NCBI GenBank assembly: GCA_023313575.1
Contig: JAJTTP010000004.1
Span: 2,480,001 to 2,544,000 of the forward strand
Source: Eutypella sp. D-1
Taxonomy: Eukaryota > Ascomycota > Sordariomycetes > Xylariales > Diatrypaceae
Direction of reading: 5' to 3'
Length of the DNA: 64,000 bases
Position 1 is the first letter of the stretch. Each line of letters begins with the position of its first letter. A program made the translations under genes and the position numbers. Under the pieces are notes generated by a model. The model saw only the letters and a list, made by a program, of their open reading frames with translations. It ran no database searches and was not told where the DNA came from. Positions 1 to 10,688 of the stretch are shown here, piece by piece.

Positions 1-282
1 ATCCTCCACAGCTCGCCGACCGGCCCTCCCGCCTGTTAATAGCGCTTCTTCGGTCGCTTCTTCGAGTCGACGAGCCATGGGGCCTGGCTCGGGGGCGTCA
101 TTCGGCAATTCATTGGCGTTTTCCTGGGCATTTCTTCCAGTATCTTCTTCCTTTTCTTCAGATTTTGTAGAGTATTTCCGCCATGGCTTGAATGTCGACG
201 ATGGACCTTTTATTGTTCGTAGGCCGAGAGCGCATCGGGCGCATACGTAGGGCAAGGACGTAGCATTCTTAGCCAATGTCAT
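1..282 (-). CDS. Probable mitochondrial protein, 5' end only (runs off window)
   Basis: An open frame of 94 codons runs from an ATG at 282 to the left window edge without a stop. The first ~40 residues are rich in basic and hydroxyl residues with almost no acid (several Lys and Arg, a W-R-K-Y-S-T tract near residues 35-40), the composition expected of a mitochondrial presequence. A charged Glu/Lys/Asn linker follows, then the start of a more ordered segment beginning P-M-A-R-R-L-E-E-A-T-E-E-A-L. I do not recognise the family with certainty. The rest of the gene lies outside the window, so neither its length nor its domain content can be judged. The start is the first ATG in frame. Mitochondrial location is an inference from composition. 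Confidence 0.65.
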   Translation of the reverse strand, partial: MTLAKNATSLPYVCARCALGLRTIKGPSSTFKPWRKYSTKSEEKEEDTGRNAQENANELPNDAPEPGPMARRLEEATEEALLTGGRAGRRAVED

Positions 283-1029
283 ATCTGACCGTGAGAAGCG
301 TAAGAACGATTCTAGGATATGACATCGTGATACATACGCAGTCAGAATGCGAAAAGTGAAAAAGTGGTAATAATTGTTGAGAGTGCGCAAGTGGCGCAAG
401 ATCGGGGTTCGGAGATAAGTTGGGCCTACTAAGTTTTTAAAGCCGCAAGTACTGGAATTGCTAGGGGTAGGGGGCCTATACCCACACCTGTTCGGCTATC
501 CAATGGCCCGTCATCTTCTTAGACGTTACCCATGGAAAAGCCTCAGAAATCAAACCTACAATTAAGTTATACCTCATAGGTATGGTAAAACAGCGCAGTC
601 AAATTAAGAATGTTATCACACTAATCCACCAATTTTTTAAAGCATCCAGGTAGCCGACCAGCGTGGCGACGGCGGTCAGGGCGGCCGGGGCCGAGGCCTA
701 GGAGTTAGGGAGACGGGCCCGGTGCCAACCATGACACTACGATACAGACGCGGTCCAGGCATTGAGTATTTAATTTCTCGCAGTTATAACTATTGGAAAG
801 AATGATAGACAGTAGTTGGACTATAGGAATAAAAACAAGGAGATACAACGGCCCACTATGAATTTCCTGCCTTTCAAAGCCGCGGCTACATTGGTAGTCA
901 TCTTTCCTGGCAGCCTGAGTAGTGTAGCTTTAATCGTACACCCAGATGGCAACTACTCTTTAAGCGGCTCGAGAAACAGGAACATGAGGGCATTGCGAGG
1001 GCGATGGCGTTGCAAACCCATTAATCAGG
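283..1029. other. Intergenic, promoter side of the partial gene
   Basis: No open frame here has convincing coding character. It should contain the promoter of the leftward partial gene and the 3' flank of the next one. A GC-rich patch lies near 660-725 in otherwise AT-leaning DNA. Confidence 0.5.
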
Positions 1030-1867
1030 TTACTCTTGCCACCTTTTCCCCTCCCCCTGCGCCTTTCTTTCAAGGTCAACATCGTCATAGATTTTGTCCA
1101 GGAACCCGGCCGCCAACTCATTGAGGTTGTTCAGGGTGTTTGCGTAGTTCAGCATGAGGCCCCGGTCCGTAGCCTGATTCCCTCTGATGGTCACTTGATC
1201 GATGTGGGCATAGTTATCCTGCTGATCGAGTCCATGCCCAGCTTGGCTATTGAGTATAGGCGCATTCAGCATAATGCCCCGGCTAGTCGCGATATTGTCG
1301 ACGATGGTGCGAGACGTCATAGGCCTGTTGACACTATCTGCGCTTGGCACCGATCTGGTGACGAGCTCTTGAAGCTTCCGGTTGATTTCAGACGACAAGC
1401 CGATATTCACGATGCCAATGGTGAAGCTGAGATTGTTCTTGCTGGCTGTCAACTGCTCGATGGACCGCTCCAGGGCTAGCTTCTTCTTATTTTCGCTGAC
1501 GAGTGTGCGCGCTATGTCGGCAACCCCTCTGCCCGCGTTGTTGCTTGTAGCCAGTTCCATCTCGATGGCCTTGGCTATCATCATGATCTCCCGAGCCTGT
1601 TTGGTGGCCCCGGGATGATTCTGTAGGGTTGGCTCGGCTTTGAGGGCGTCAAGGATGACAGTGGCTATGTTGACTTCCCTCTGAGATTCTTCAAGGAAGA
1701 CGCGCATCTCCATCGAGTCTTTCAGGACGTCGTAGACCGCACCGATGGCCACGCCAGCGAGACGCAGGACCGCGGCAGTAGCACCGAAGATCTCCAATCC
1801 AGACTATGCTCGTGATTTTAGTTAACCAAATAATCATTCAGGCGGACGGATAGGTATGCCGTACCAT
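1030..1867 (-). CDS. HeLo/SesA-type helical protein with two C-terminal HET-s-related amyloid motifs
   Basis: Two exons are inferred: 1865-1867 (the ATG alone) and 1803-1030, joined across a 61-bp intron (1804-1864, GT..AG, with a TTAAC/CTAA element near its 3' end). The product has 258 residues. It opens S-G-L-E-I-F-G-A followed by a hydrophobic helix to about residue 27, the usual opening of fungal HeLo/SesA-like domains at the N-termini of NLRs and cell-death effectors. Helical, charge-rich sequence continues to about residue 150. Two pseudo-repeats follow: I168-N171-A173-M179 and I207-N210-A212-M218, 39 residues apart, with 8 identities over a 13-residue core. HET-s also has two 21-residue repeats separated by a linker, with an N-x-A/V ladder. 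Inferred role: membrane-targeting cell-death effector switched on by amyloid templating. The upstream in-frame triplet at 1797 is TTG, so the spliced ATG is preferred. Confidence 0.72.
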
Positions 1868-3375
1868 ATTTGCTGTCTTCGAAGAATCAACCCGTTCAAT
1901 TTCTCAACGTTTTAAAGCAACCAGATGCAACTAACGCTTTCGACAGGATAATCTTGATCAGTCAGGGACAACACATGTAATATCACTACTGAGAGTAAAA
2001 ATGCCCAACTCACAACCTCTAAGGTAAAATAAGACATCGGCTATAATGTACGAAAGCGCACAAGTTTCGGGCTTCACAGAGGGAATGATGAGTTTATCAA
2101 TGCACACATCTTCAGCGTCGCTCTGCAACATAGGAGTCCAATCGTGGGGACTCGCACCTGCCGGATGATATCCTGTCATATTCTGCAATTATTTCGGTGA
2201 AGGTTCTACATTGTGGTTGCATACAGTAATGGGAGGGTTCCATGAATGAACCAGGCTACACCTTCCAGTCTTCTGTCTTGATATCAGCCTCACAAGCATC
2301 TTTCCGCCCTCATGTCTCTCGGGCGACAACAACAACTCGACCGCTACTTCCTATAACTACGCCGTCTACGGTCCTGCATGTTGGAGAGGTTCATGCGAGT
2401 GGCATATATTGCAACCATGCTGCATGAGAAAATACGACATAGCACTTTTCGGCACGTTGTTGGAAAGGCAGAAATATCTTCTCGGCATCGGGGCGCACCC
2501 AGTAGGTCGGCTTCTCCGGTGGCTGGAAATCGCTCCCCGGGTTGGTGGAACCATGTAGAAACTAATAAGTCAACCTTGATCTCACCGTTACATCGAGACT
2601 TTTTAGTACATGAACCCGTTCGGTTCGTGCTTTCGGAGCTGGTGCATCGGGTAATGTAACCGACTTCGGTGAGAAGACCTGAAGTCTGGAGGGGTGACTG
2701 ATGTGGCGCTTGGGGGCCAATTTTCGGTGTACATAGATGTATACATGCGGGTATCGAACATGCGTCAGCATACGGTCTCTCTTACCATGGTCTGAATCTC
2801 AATAGCTTCTTTACCGACTGAAGGTAATTACCTTTTCCTGCACGGCAAACTCAATCCAGCACAGGCCCGAACGTCGGCCGTGAAAATGTTGATTTTGTGG
2901 TGAATCGTGTTCAGCCGGCTCGGTTCAACAAGGTGAAGCGGAACCAGAAATATCTTATGGGCCTGGACGGAATGGATTCGAGATTTCTAGGTAGTTTACG
3001 AAGAGATAATCCTGTAAATTATCTTATACCCCTATCGTACTCACAGCGACTCTAATCGGACCCTGCCAAGCAATTTCATGGGCTAATAAGTGGAGAATGG
3101 TCGCCTGCAATAAAAAGGGGTTGGGAGAGGCCTAAATCAAGCTAACGAAATCCGCTAAAACTTCAGAAGCACACGCCCATAGTTATATTGAATTCAACCG
3201 TTCCTAGGTTTAGTTCCGTCGTGTGGTGTCTTGTATTGTCAAAGACCATCAATTTCTGCTTGGCTTCTGATTTGCCCACTCGGATTAGAAGTCGAACTGC
3301 ACCATACTATTGCTAGTTCCTACCGAACAGGAATACATGTGCATCTTCCGTCCATTCCAACACAACGCAGCTAGT
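1868..3375. other. Intergenic with short, possibly decayed coding fragments
   Basis: It contains a 76-codon minus-strand ORF with an ATG (2188 to 1958) and the tentative spliced ORF listed separately at 2391-2771. Neither resembles a family I know. Nothing recognisable lies between 2772 and 3375. Confidence 0.4.
2391..2771 (-). CDS. Tentative small two-exon ORF, unknown function
   Basis: An ATG frame from 2771 can be joined to a second frame by removing 2562-2609. That 48-bp interval starts GTAC, ends TTAG and has a TTGAC branch-like element, and the phases agree, giving 110 residues. The second exon reads like protein (for example P-T-Y-W-V-R-P-D-A-E-K near its middle), whereas the first is less convincing. 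No domain is recognised and no HRAM-type motif is present. It could be a decayed gene fragment in this repeat-prone block. Transcript evidence would settle it. The call rests only on splice-phase agreement and composition. Confidence 0.22.
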
Positions 3376-4341
3376 TTAAGCAACCAGAGGCGTAGTCCCC
3401 CTCATCTTCGGCACATCCGCCCATGGCGACGGCGGCGGTGGCGGCGTGAACCCCCCGCTCGACGCCAGCGTGATGGTGTGGATGTACCGAACTTTGCCGT
3501 TCTCAAGTCGGAACAGGTGGCTGTCGGGCGCCATGCTGAGGTGCTCAAACACACACAGCACACTGATTGTCCCCATCGCCTCGTCGATCACGTATCGCCG
3601 TCCCGAGTTCGGAGCCTGATTGTGGTTTGACGGGATTCCCAGCTTGCATGAGTCGTTCGGGCCCCCGTTGCCCGTGTACACCGAGCCTTCGAGCCGCGCG
3701 CAGGGGGTACCCCATCTGTATAGTAGATAATTTCAGCCATGCACTAGGTTGAGGGTAGCTTGGGTGGACTATACTCACGGTACCGCATCAGCGGCCGTCG
3801 CGTTATCCCACATGCTGAGGTATGCGTCGGCAGCGTTCTTCAAGAGCTCCCTGGTGTCGCGCGCATCTTCGGGGATGGGGTCCCAGGTCTCCCGATTTAT
3901 CCAGTAGAGAGTACCAGTAGCGTTGAAGAGCCAGTGACCTGTGGTCGAGACGATGCTGTCGATGAGGTAGGAGGTCATGTCCTCGGGGTTATGGCGGATT
4001 TGGGTGCCGATAACGTAGGGAGCGTCGCCGGCCGGCGAGTCGTCGCCCGTCACCACGATCTCCGTAAACGTTGCGCAGTCGATAGGGTCCACGAAGGTGC
4101 GGCGGTGGTCGATCACCAGCGCCGTGCTGAGGATGCCGTCCGCGATCTCCGCAGTCTTGTTGTCCTGGATGTATGCGAAGTCGCCCGCGAGGTTCTCCAG
4201 GGCACCTGGGTCCCCGCTCTCCTGTGCCGACACGTATGTGTCCGCAAAAGCGACTAGCGCCTCGCTGGTGCACTCCGCGAATACGGTCGGCAGCAGGAGT
4301 GCGCCAACAGCTCCCAGGAATCTGAAGGTTCCCTGAAACAT
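3376..4341 (-). CDS. Secreted DUF8021-family protein
   Basis: Two exons (4341-3779 and 3715-3376) are separated by a 63-bp intron (3716-3778) with GTGAGT donor and ACAG acceptor. The split proline codon keeps the frame, giving 300 residues. A signal peptide is clear: a hydrophobic core followed by V-F-A before E23. The mature part matches the fungal DUF8021 pattern: an early Cys, an A-D-T-Y-V-S-A-Q stretch, a central C-A-T-F-T-E segment, W-L-F-N-A-T-G, R-D-T-R, then after the intron W-G-T-P-C-A-R-L-E-G, R-R-Y-V-I-D-E, P-D-S-H-L-F-R and N-G-K-V-R-Y-I-H-T. The C-terminus adds a short proline run. The family is secreted, its biochemical function is unknown, and copies often occur in accessory DNA. 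The gene lies between two HRAM effector genes on the same strand; nothing shows a functional tie. Confidence 0.85.
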
Positions 4342-6097
4342 CGTAGATATGGAAGGGTCTACTTCTGTATCTTAATCCAACCAGATCATTCCAGCCTAGC
4401 GTTTTAGCTATAGGCAGTCTAGGGATACGCGGAAATATAACTCAATTGGATTTGGGGCGATTTGGGAGGTTTAAATCGGCTTCGGCGACGAAAGTAGATG
4501 TGCCGCCGCTTAATTTCGTCTAGGCGCATGCTACCGTTCCGCACCGGGAGAATAGGCGGCAAAGTTGGTCATGTCGGTTGAGACGTCAATAGTTCATTCT
4601 TCCGACCTATAACTGGGTTTATTGAACGGCAGTTGTATCCGGAGCGTAAGGTTGTTGGATATTCGGCCTAATGTAGAATGATGTATCGACAGCCATTGGC
4701 AGTCGCTAGCAACAAATTCGAAGCGCGGCGCAACAGTCCAGAGCCATCTTAAGGTTTATAATACTGCTTCTAATCTAATACTGAATCTAGTACAAAAACA
4801 ATACCGACGTGGCATTGTTTGCTATTCAATCCATATTGGCCGTAAACGCATGGCCTAGTCACTGTAGTTATTTTCTCCACTCGTCGAGAAGGTTCTACAT
4901 ACGAAACGATAGAGACATACATAGTCAGTTAAGTTGTTAGACTAGGAGACACAAACATCAGCCATTCAGGTAAAAAGCTATAATGAATTATAATCTTGAA
5001 TCGTCGTTATACGCACACTAGCAGCGTTGCCCAATCTACCACAGAAGTGGGGGGGGGGATCGATATCCCCTATATCAATACAGAATGTGTCGCAACCAAT
5101 GAGAGCAGCCTACTATTGGTTGTGGGGCTCTCTCTCATACAGGGAGCAGGGGGATAATACTCCCCCGCTCCTCCTATATAAGATATTCTAGATAGCCCTT
5201 CTCTTCGTTAGAACTTAGAAAATACATGATCAGTTCCATCTGTATCACGACGCTCCTTATATTCAGTCTACTGAATGCGACAAAATGCCTGTAGTACGAG
5301 TTATATATAGCAAGTCCTGCATAATCCATTCTACCGCTAATTCACTGTAGTTCACGTAAATTTATAACGTAAACTTTCAAAAGTAAATACATGTTGTTTC
5401 CGTAAAACGACATGTCACGTGATCGTAGGCTAGCAGCCGTCCTCCGCCGATCAAAGCACCACGATGGACGAGACCATCCTATCAGTCGGGAAGGGGTTTT
5501 GGGGGGGGGGGGGGGGGGGTTGATTTGAATAACTATTCAATCAACCTCTACCCATCCTATCAAGCTAGCTCATGGCGGTTACCTACTTTTTTTCTCTCAA
5601 TCCGTGCCCAAATCCTTTGAGATAGACATGAAAGTGAAATACTGCCCGTTCAGTATCGGATGATCACGGAGGAGACGTCGGCTTGCCTATCCCTCAATAT
5701 GGACATGACCAATATTAATGAATCACAATTTCGATAAGCTACAGGTAGATCAGCCCCTTGACACGACCCGTTGATTTCAACTACATGAAGTTAGTGACAC
5801 GGAATTGACTGAACGCTAAGCTGGATAACGGGCTTCTGTTGTTCTGCCAGGGGAGGAAAACGACGAATAACCTAACTAACTGATGCTTCCAGTTATCCAC
5901 TCCTTAGACTGCACGGGGCGGGTCAGGTGGCGATCTGCCACCTAACTGCCTCCATACCGTGACAGTTACATGATACCAAGTCATAGCCACATTGAGTTGC
6001 CGTGGGTCTCTCTACATAGAACAAGTTGTGCAAATGCAATACAGTGCTATATCATTCCATGTAGACTGACCGTCACGAACAGTGCCCATCCCATGGC
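4342..6097. other. AT-rich intergenic DNA with two poly-G tracts
   Basis: No credible gene is seen. The DNA is AT-rich and TpA-rich, consistent with decayed sequence. Uninterrupted G runs lie at about 5049-5058 (10 G) and 5501-5519 (19 G). Confidence 0.5.
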
Positions 6098-6713
6098 CTA
6101 ATCCCGCCTGAAATACTTTATCCAGTTGGAAGATTTCCCGCCCATATTTCCTTCACCTAGGTGGTTTGATTGTTCACCGTTATCTGCCTCATTCTGTGAA
6201 ATGGATGCTGTCGAGCCTGGGTTCATACCACTGGGATTCAACCAGTTGCGCTGTATAGCTCCACCGCTAGATTTATTCCCACCTATGGTGGTTCGAATGC
6301 CGGTCAGCAAAGTAACTAAATCACCATCTGTTCATTCAATCTAGAGCGGGATGGTAAAAATACTGATAGAATAGTTACTGGGAATGGAATGATGCTCTGT
6401 GTGCCAGTACACTGTGCCGCCTCGGGATGCGTGACCAAACACCTGGTCAGCATCTTTGAGTTCCGTTCGGTTCATATTTTCCAGGCGAATCACCGTAGAA
6501 GAGCTCAGATTTTTCGCATCACGTATCTTCTGTTTGATTGACGCAATGGTGTCATTGTCCGTATACTGTATGGTGATGGCCTCGTGGGGATTCGAGACTA
6601 GTTCAGACCTATCAGAATGGTACTTGTAGAACCATACGTCTCACTAACGCCATAATCGGAATACATCTGGATTCAATCTTACCATTCTTGATTTCGAGCT
6701 TGCTTCCCGACAT
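6098..6713 (-). CDS. Ubiquitin-like domain protein with two C-terminal HRAM motifs (copy 1)
   Basis: Three exons are inferred: 6713-6683, 6597-6379 and 6315-6098. The introns are 85 bp (6598-6682, GTAAGA donor) and 63 bp (6316-6378), and all phases agree. The product has 155 residues. Residues 5-78 alternate as a beta-grasp fold would: strand K-L-E-I-K, strand A-I-T-I-Q-Y, a helix about 27-40 (I-A-S-I-K-Q-K-I-R-D-A-K), strand T-V-I-R-L, then a D-A-D-Q-V loop and strand T-V-Y-W-H. This is the ubiquitin order. The C-terminal part has I94-N97-S99-Q105 and I122-N125-A127-Q132, spaced 28 residues apart, and ends in an aromatic tail (W148, Y151, F152). It is a diverged paralogue of the gene at 8664-9271 with the same exon plan. 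Inferred role: receptor-triggered amyloid effector with a ubiquitin-like head. Confidence 0.65.
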
Positions 6714-8663
6714 TGTATCGCAATCGGTTACTAGTTCTTGTTGACAAGATAAAATATCACATTATTTTTTCTATGAAGAGGTGATATACGGCTTCATTAA
6801 ATACAGTGATAGGCTGGGGTTAGATGGGGAAGGGGGGTCGCGTAATGATATCATTACAAGTATCATTCAATCATATATACCAATTAAAGAATCACAGCTA
6901 GGTGCTTTTTCCGGTCAGTAGAGTGGCTATACCCTGATCAGCTGTCCTCCAATTTGTAGGGTAGCATCAGGTCTTCAGCCTTCACCCATCCTTCTTTCTA
7001 CGCTTTCAAACGATCACCCCGTTATATCACCACATTTCTACCAGTCATCGGACAATTCCTTCGTTTCTCTGCCTCCTGCAGTGGGGTTGCTTATTTTTCT
7101 TCTCCTTTCACCTAGTCTAGTCAGCCATCAATTATCATCGCCCTTCACTGCACCCCAACTAGTATTAAGGCGATTTCAGTACAGATTGCCTTGTTGGGCC
7201 TCATTACATAGTTCTTAAGACGCCGAGCCCCTCATCATTGGCAATAAGGCCAGCTGTGGGTCATTTAGTTGCATTGTGGCTTTAGGACTTCCTTACCGGT
7301 CACACTGGCCTCGATTAAGAATGGGCTAGAACGCGATAAAGCACAGTGGTTACCGTACCCGTTATGATATAGAATTGCCCTTCGATTGGATTCAGTGATC
7401 AATTTAATTGCCGGTTTTCTCCTTCCATGTATCTTACGGGCTGAGGTAAGTGTCCTGCAGGGCTGCATGTGGATTGTGGATCATATAAGCCTCTTTCTTA
7501 CGGCTCTCGGGCGAAGTCCGTCGCCCGATATGCAAAGCTACGGCAGCAAGTCTATCACGCAAGAAGAATGATTGGGTCATGTTCAATTCTCGTAGCTTTC
7601 TTGAATAGTTTTCTCATACTCACCGAAGAGAAGAGAATGGAGGTTAGTTGGGGAATGAGAAAATTAAACGATCATAAGCAGTGTAACGTCGTAATCTATG
7701 CCGATTGTCACTCTAAACAAGTCCTACTGCTACTTCACGATGAGATTGACGATTCGGTATACTTCACCTCCTTCCTAACCGGGCACGAAGATTTGCCCAT
7801 CCGACACGAATTGTGTGATAGCAGCCTTCTCGTCGGCTTTTCCGAAGCTACCAAATGCAATCAGTAAACATCCGACTCCACTGTCCTATCACGGTAACCC
7901 ACGTCTATCCCTATGCAGGCTCAAGCCTCGCCCTAGGCAGGCTCAAGCCTCGTTATCCGAAAAGCTAGCCCTTGGGGTGATTTGCGGTGAGCAAAAGTAT
8001 CATCCCTTAATTTGTTACTCTGTGCAGTAAGCTGACTTTCATTCTTGGTCCATATGGCAGGTCTTCCCGATGCAGCACTCTCTCAGGAGACATGGCAGTG
8101 CCTTTCTGATCACCCCCAAACGTATTTGAAAGGTTCATTATGTAGGCATCCAAACACAGCGTGATTTACAGTATTTTGTGGTCGTCATTACTGGGGTTAG
8201 ATCAGAATTGGTTCCACTATGAAATCTGCAGGTTTCGATCCTGCTATGAGCCTACCCGTGCGAGGCTTTGGTCTAAACGTTACCCTGCAACCCTCTCGCG
8301 CCTTCAAATACGTCAACAGCAACAACGATGGCAATATACCGTTGTTAATAATCCGGGTACTAATCCCTTCTTGGCCACGGACGATTTATTGTTACTGTAG
8401 GTCAACAGTGTATATGCCACTACACACACCATATTATTGGAGCTTTCAGTTAGAGTGTAAATTATGATGTAGCATCCATCTTATGCCTTAATTATCAAAT
8501 AAAACAAGGGATGCGAATCAAGGTATTCAGTGCCCCATCAATTGAAGAAACCACCCTTCTCAAAGCATTTCCTTCTCAGGTAACTACCCGTGGAGCAGAT
8601 GTACTGAAAGCGACGTGACCGTCAATCCAACACACAAGACCAAGATGGTAGATATATTGGGCC
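6714..8663. other. Intergenic between the two ubiquitin-like/HRAM genes
   Basis: No gene is recognised. A 132-codon plus-strand frame (7469-7867) and an 82-codon frame (8219-8467) are present without any known motif. A 15-bp unit (CAGGCTCAAGCCTCG) occurs twice, about 23 bp apart, at roughly 7915-7955. Confidence 0.45.
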
Positions 8664-9271
8664 TCACATTTTGAAACCCTCTGGTATGTGCTCCGAAACC
8701 ACACTGGTCTGGCACGACTTGCCCGTTGCCACATTGTTGGTTATTTCCACTGTACGAGTGCAGCCAGACGCGAATCCAAAGATAGCAAGTCGCTGTTTTG
8801 CAACATCTGAAGCCTTATTGTTGTCGATCACGTCTTGCTTACGCGTTAGCACCCTCTTCATGAGGAAGAACTAATGGCTCCGGGGTAGACATACTTTTGG
8901 ACGGCCCTACACCCTGCTTCTGATGAGGCACATTGGTTGCCCAGTGCACTACTTGGCCCGCATCAACCATATCACTTAAACTCGCGACATGTGATATGTG
9001 TTGCATATTCTGATTGAATAGGTATATGGTGGTCTGTCCATCCAACCCATATTTCCCGCGGATCCACTCTATCAAACTCGCTGGGTTATCATCGTAGGAT
9101 ACGTCTGTCTGCGCAACGTCGGCGCCATCTTTTGGGCCTACGTATCAACCCGTCAGTACAATGCTTTAGACATGATAAGAGCGGATCCCGTTTGCATATG
9201 TGGGTCATATATTCTAGGCGAAGCTAGTAATACTTACTATCCCGTATCACGATTTGAGAAGGGGTAGTCAT
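8664..9271 (-). CDS. Ubiquitin-like domain protein with two C-terminal HRAM motifs (copy 2)
   Basis: Three exons (9271-9238, 9137-8895, 8833-8664) are separated by introns of 100 bp (9138-9237, GTAAGT donor) and 61 bp (8834-8894, GTATGT donor, GCTAACG branch, CAAG acceptor). Phases agree throughout, giving 148 residues. The N-terminal 80 residues read as beta-grasp: strand Q-I-V-I-R, strand Q-T-D-V-S-Y, helix 31-41, strand T-T-I-Y-L-F, a S-L-S-D-M-V loop and strand Q-V-V-H-W. After a short linker come two motif copies in exact 28-residue register: I95/I123, N98/N126, A100/A128 and Q106/Q134. The intron positions match the paralogue at 6098-6713: one after the first strand, one just before the motif region. 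The motif-bearing exon can therefore be viewed as a module. Function is inferred by analogy with HET-s-type effectors. Confidence 0.7.
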
Positions 9272-10688
9272 AGTGAAGTATCCTGTTGAGGCTTAGTACA
9301 CTATGTATTGAGAACTGTCGAAGGCAAGTAAGGAAGATCCGACTAAGTGAGGGAGCCTGTAATAATATTATATACCTGGCTCAATACGCTGGAAATTTCA
9401 GCTACTCGGTGAGCAGCTTACCACACCAGCCATATAACTGCTTCTCTAGAGAATTAAGTTGCTTTAATAGTGAGTTATGTCCTGGCTGCCAATCATCCCC
9501 CCTGTGCCATTCCTTTCCTACCCCCAAAAATATTGTGGTTATTTTCATATATAATATGGTGTCATACTGGCACCCTCACCAATAGCTACGCCTATGCCTT
9601 GTACTGAATTATACATAGAGGATGGGTAGCTATTGCAACCACATCGCCGAGACGTAATTATTCGCTTCGGTCATTTGTTGGTCACAATCACTGAGACCCC
9701 AGGGACAAGGTATGAGCGTATAGAAGCAGGCTGAGATAAGCCACAATAGCATTACTAGCTAACATGGAAAATGGCACAGTTGAACTCGGGTACTGAAACC
9801 CTTCGCAGGTTGATGCCCCTCCCAGATGGGTAGTGATCAACCCATTCTCTCTCCCTACACCGAAGCTCTCTCATCTAAGGCTGAATACCACACCCATGGT
9901 GCAGGTGATGTTGGTTGAGGATGCAGGTAAATAGTGGTATGTGCATACTGAGAAGCCTGGACGTCCCGGACCATATATTATGAAAATTTGCGCGGTTCAG
10001 TACTTCCGCGTAAGAAATTCCCATCCATGATATTTTGACCTCCGTGTAGGATGAATACATATTATAGTTAGCTGCAAGTGTTCAGCTCATATAGATAGCT
10101 TCTGTGAGATGTATATCCTGCGGTCGAGCGATATTATGTTCCAAATTGTACGTTAGTGATAAACTAGGAGTATCGAAGTCGTCACTACTGGTCGTGACTT
10201 CATATTACAAAATTTTTAGAGGGTTTAATTACTTAGATTGATCGTTGGGTATCTAAAGAGAGAGACTATCTTAGACGGGTCCCAGCCCATATCATTCATG
10301 TACCTAAAAGGGTCACCACCAAAAGTGAGGATTGCCGAGGATTCGTAGAGATCTTGGCGATCCAAATCACTTGATGCGCTGCGGGGGTTGCTTTGGTGGC
10401 TGGAAATGAGTGGCTTGCAACCCTAGACCGCTAAATCCTACTCTCGGGTAAAAATATCAAGAGCTACCTATGGAAAAATGAGCCGAACTGCTTTGCCTTG
10501 CGTAAAAGCTTCCTTCCTCAGCTTCTTTATGTCTTGTTCCCAATGCTGCATTCTTGTACAAGACCCAAATCGTGGGTCCTATGTTCTATTGAAGAAAATG
10601 GAGTGTAGAGAGAAGGTTTAATATGGCTGGTGAATGAGCAAATACAGATAGCCCTGCCCAATGCAATAGTCGAATCAGCTGGACATCC
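9272..10688. other. Intergenic, no gene recognised
   Basis: Upstream region of the second ubiquitin-like gene and 3' flank of the next effector. Short frames occur on both strands, none with a recognisable domain. Confidence 0.45.

Noticed and set aside
7469..7867. 132-codon plus-strand frame
   Set aside because: No true start context or motif, and short open segments are also present on the opposite strand.
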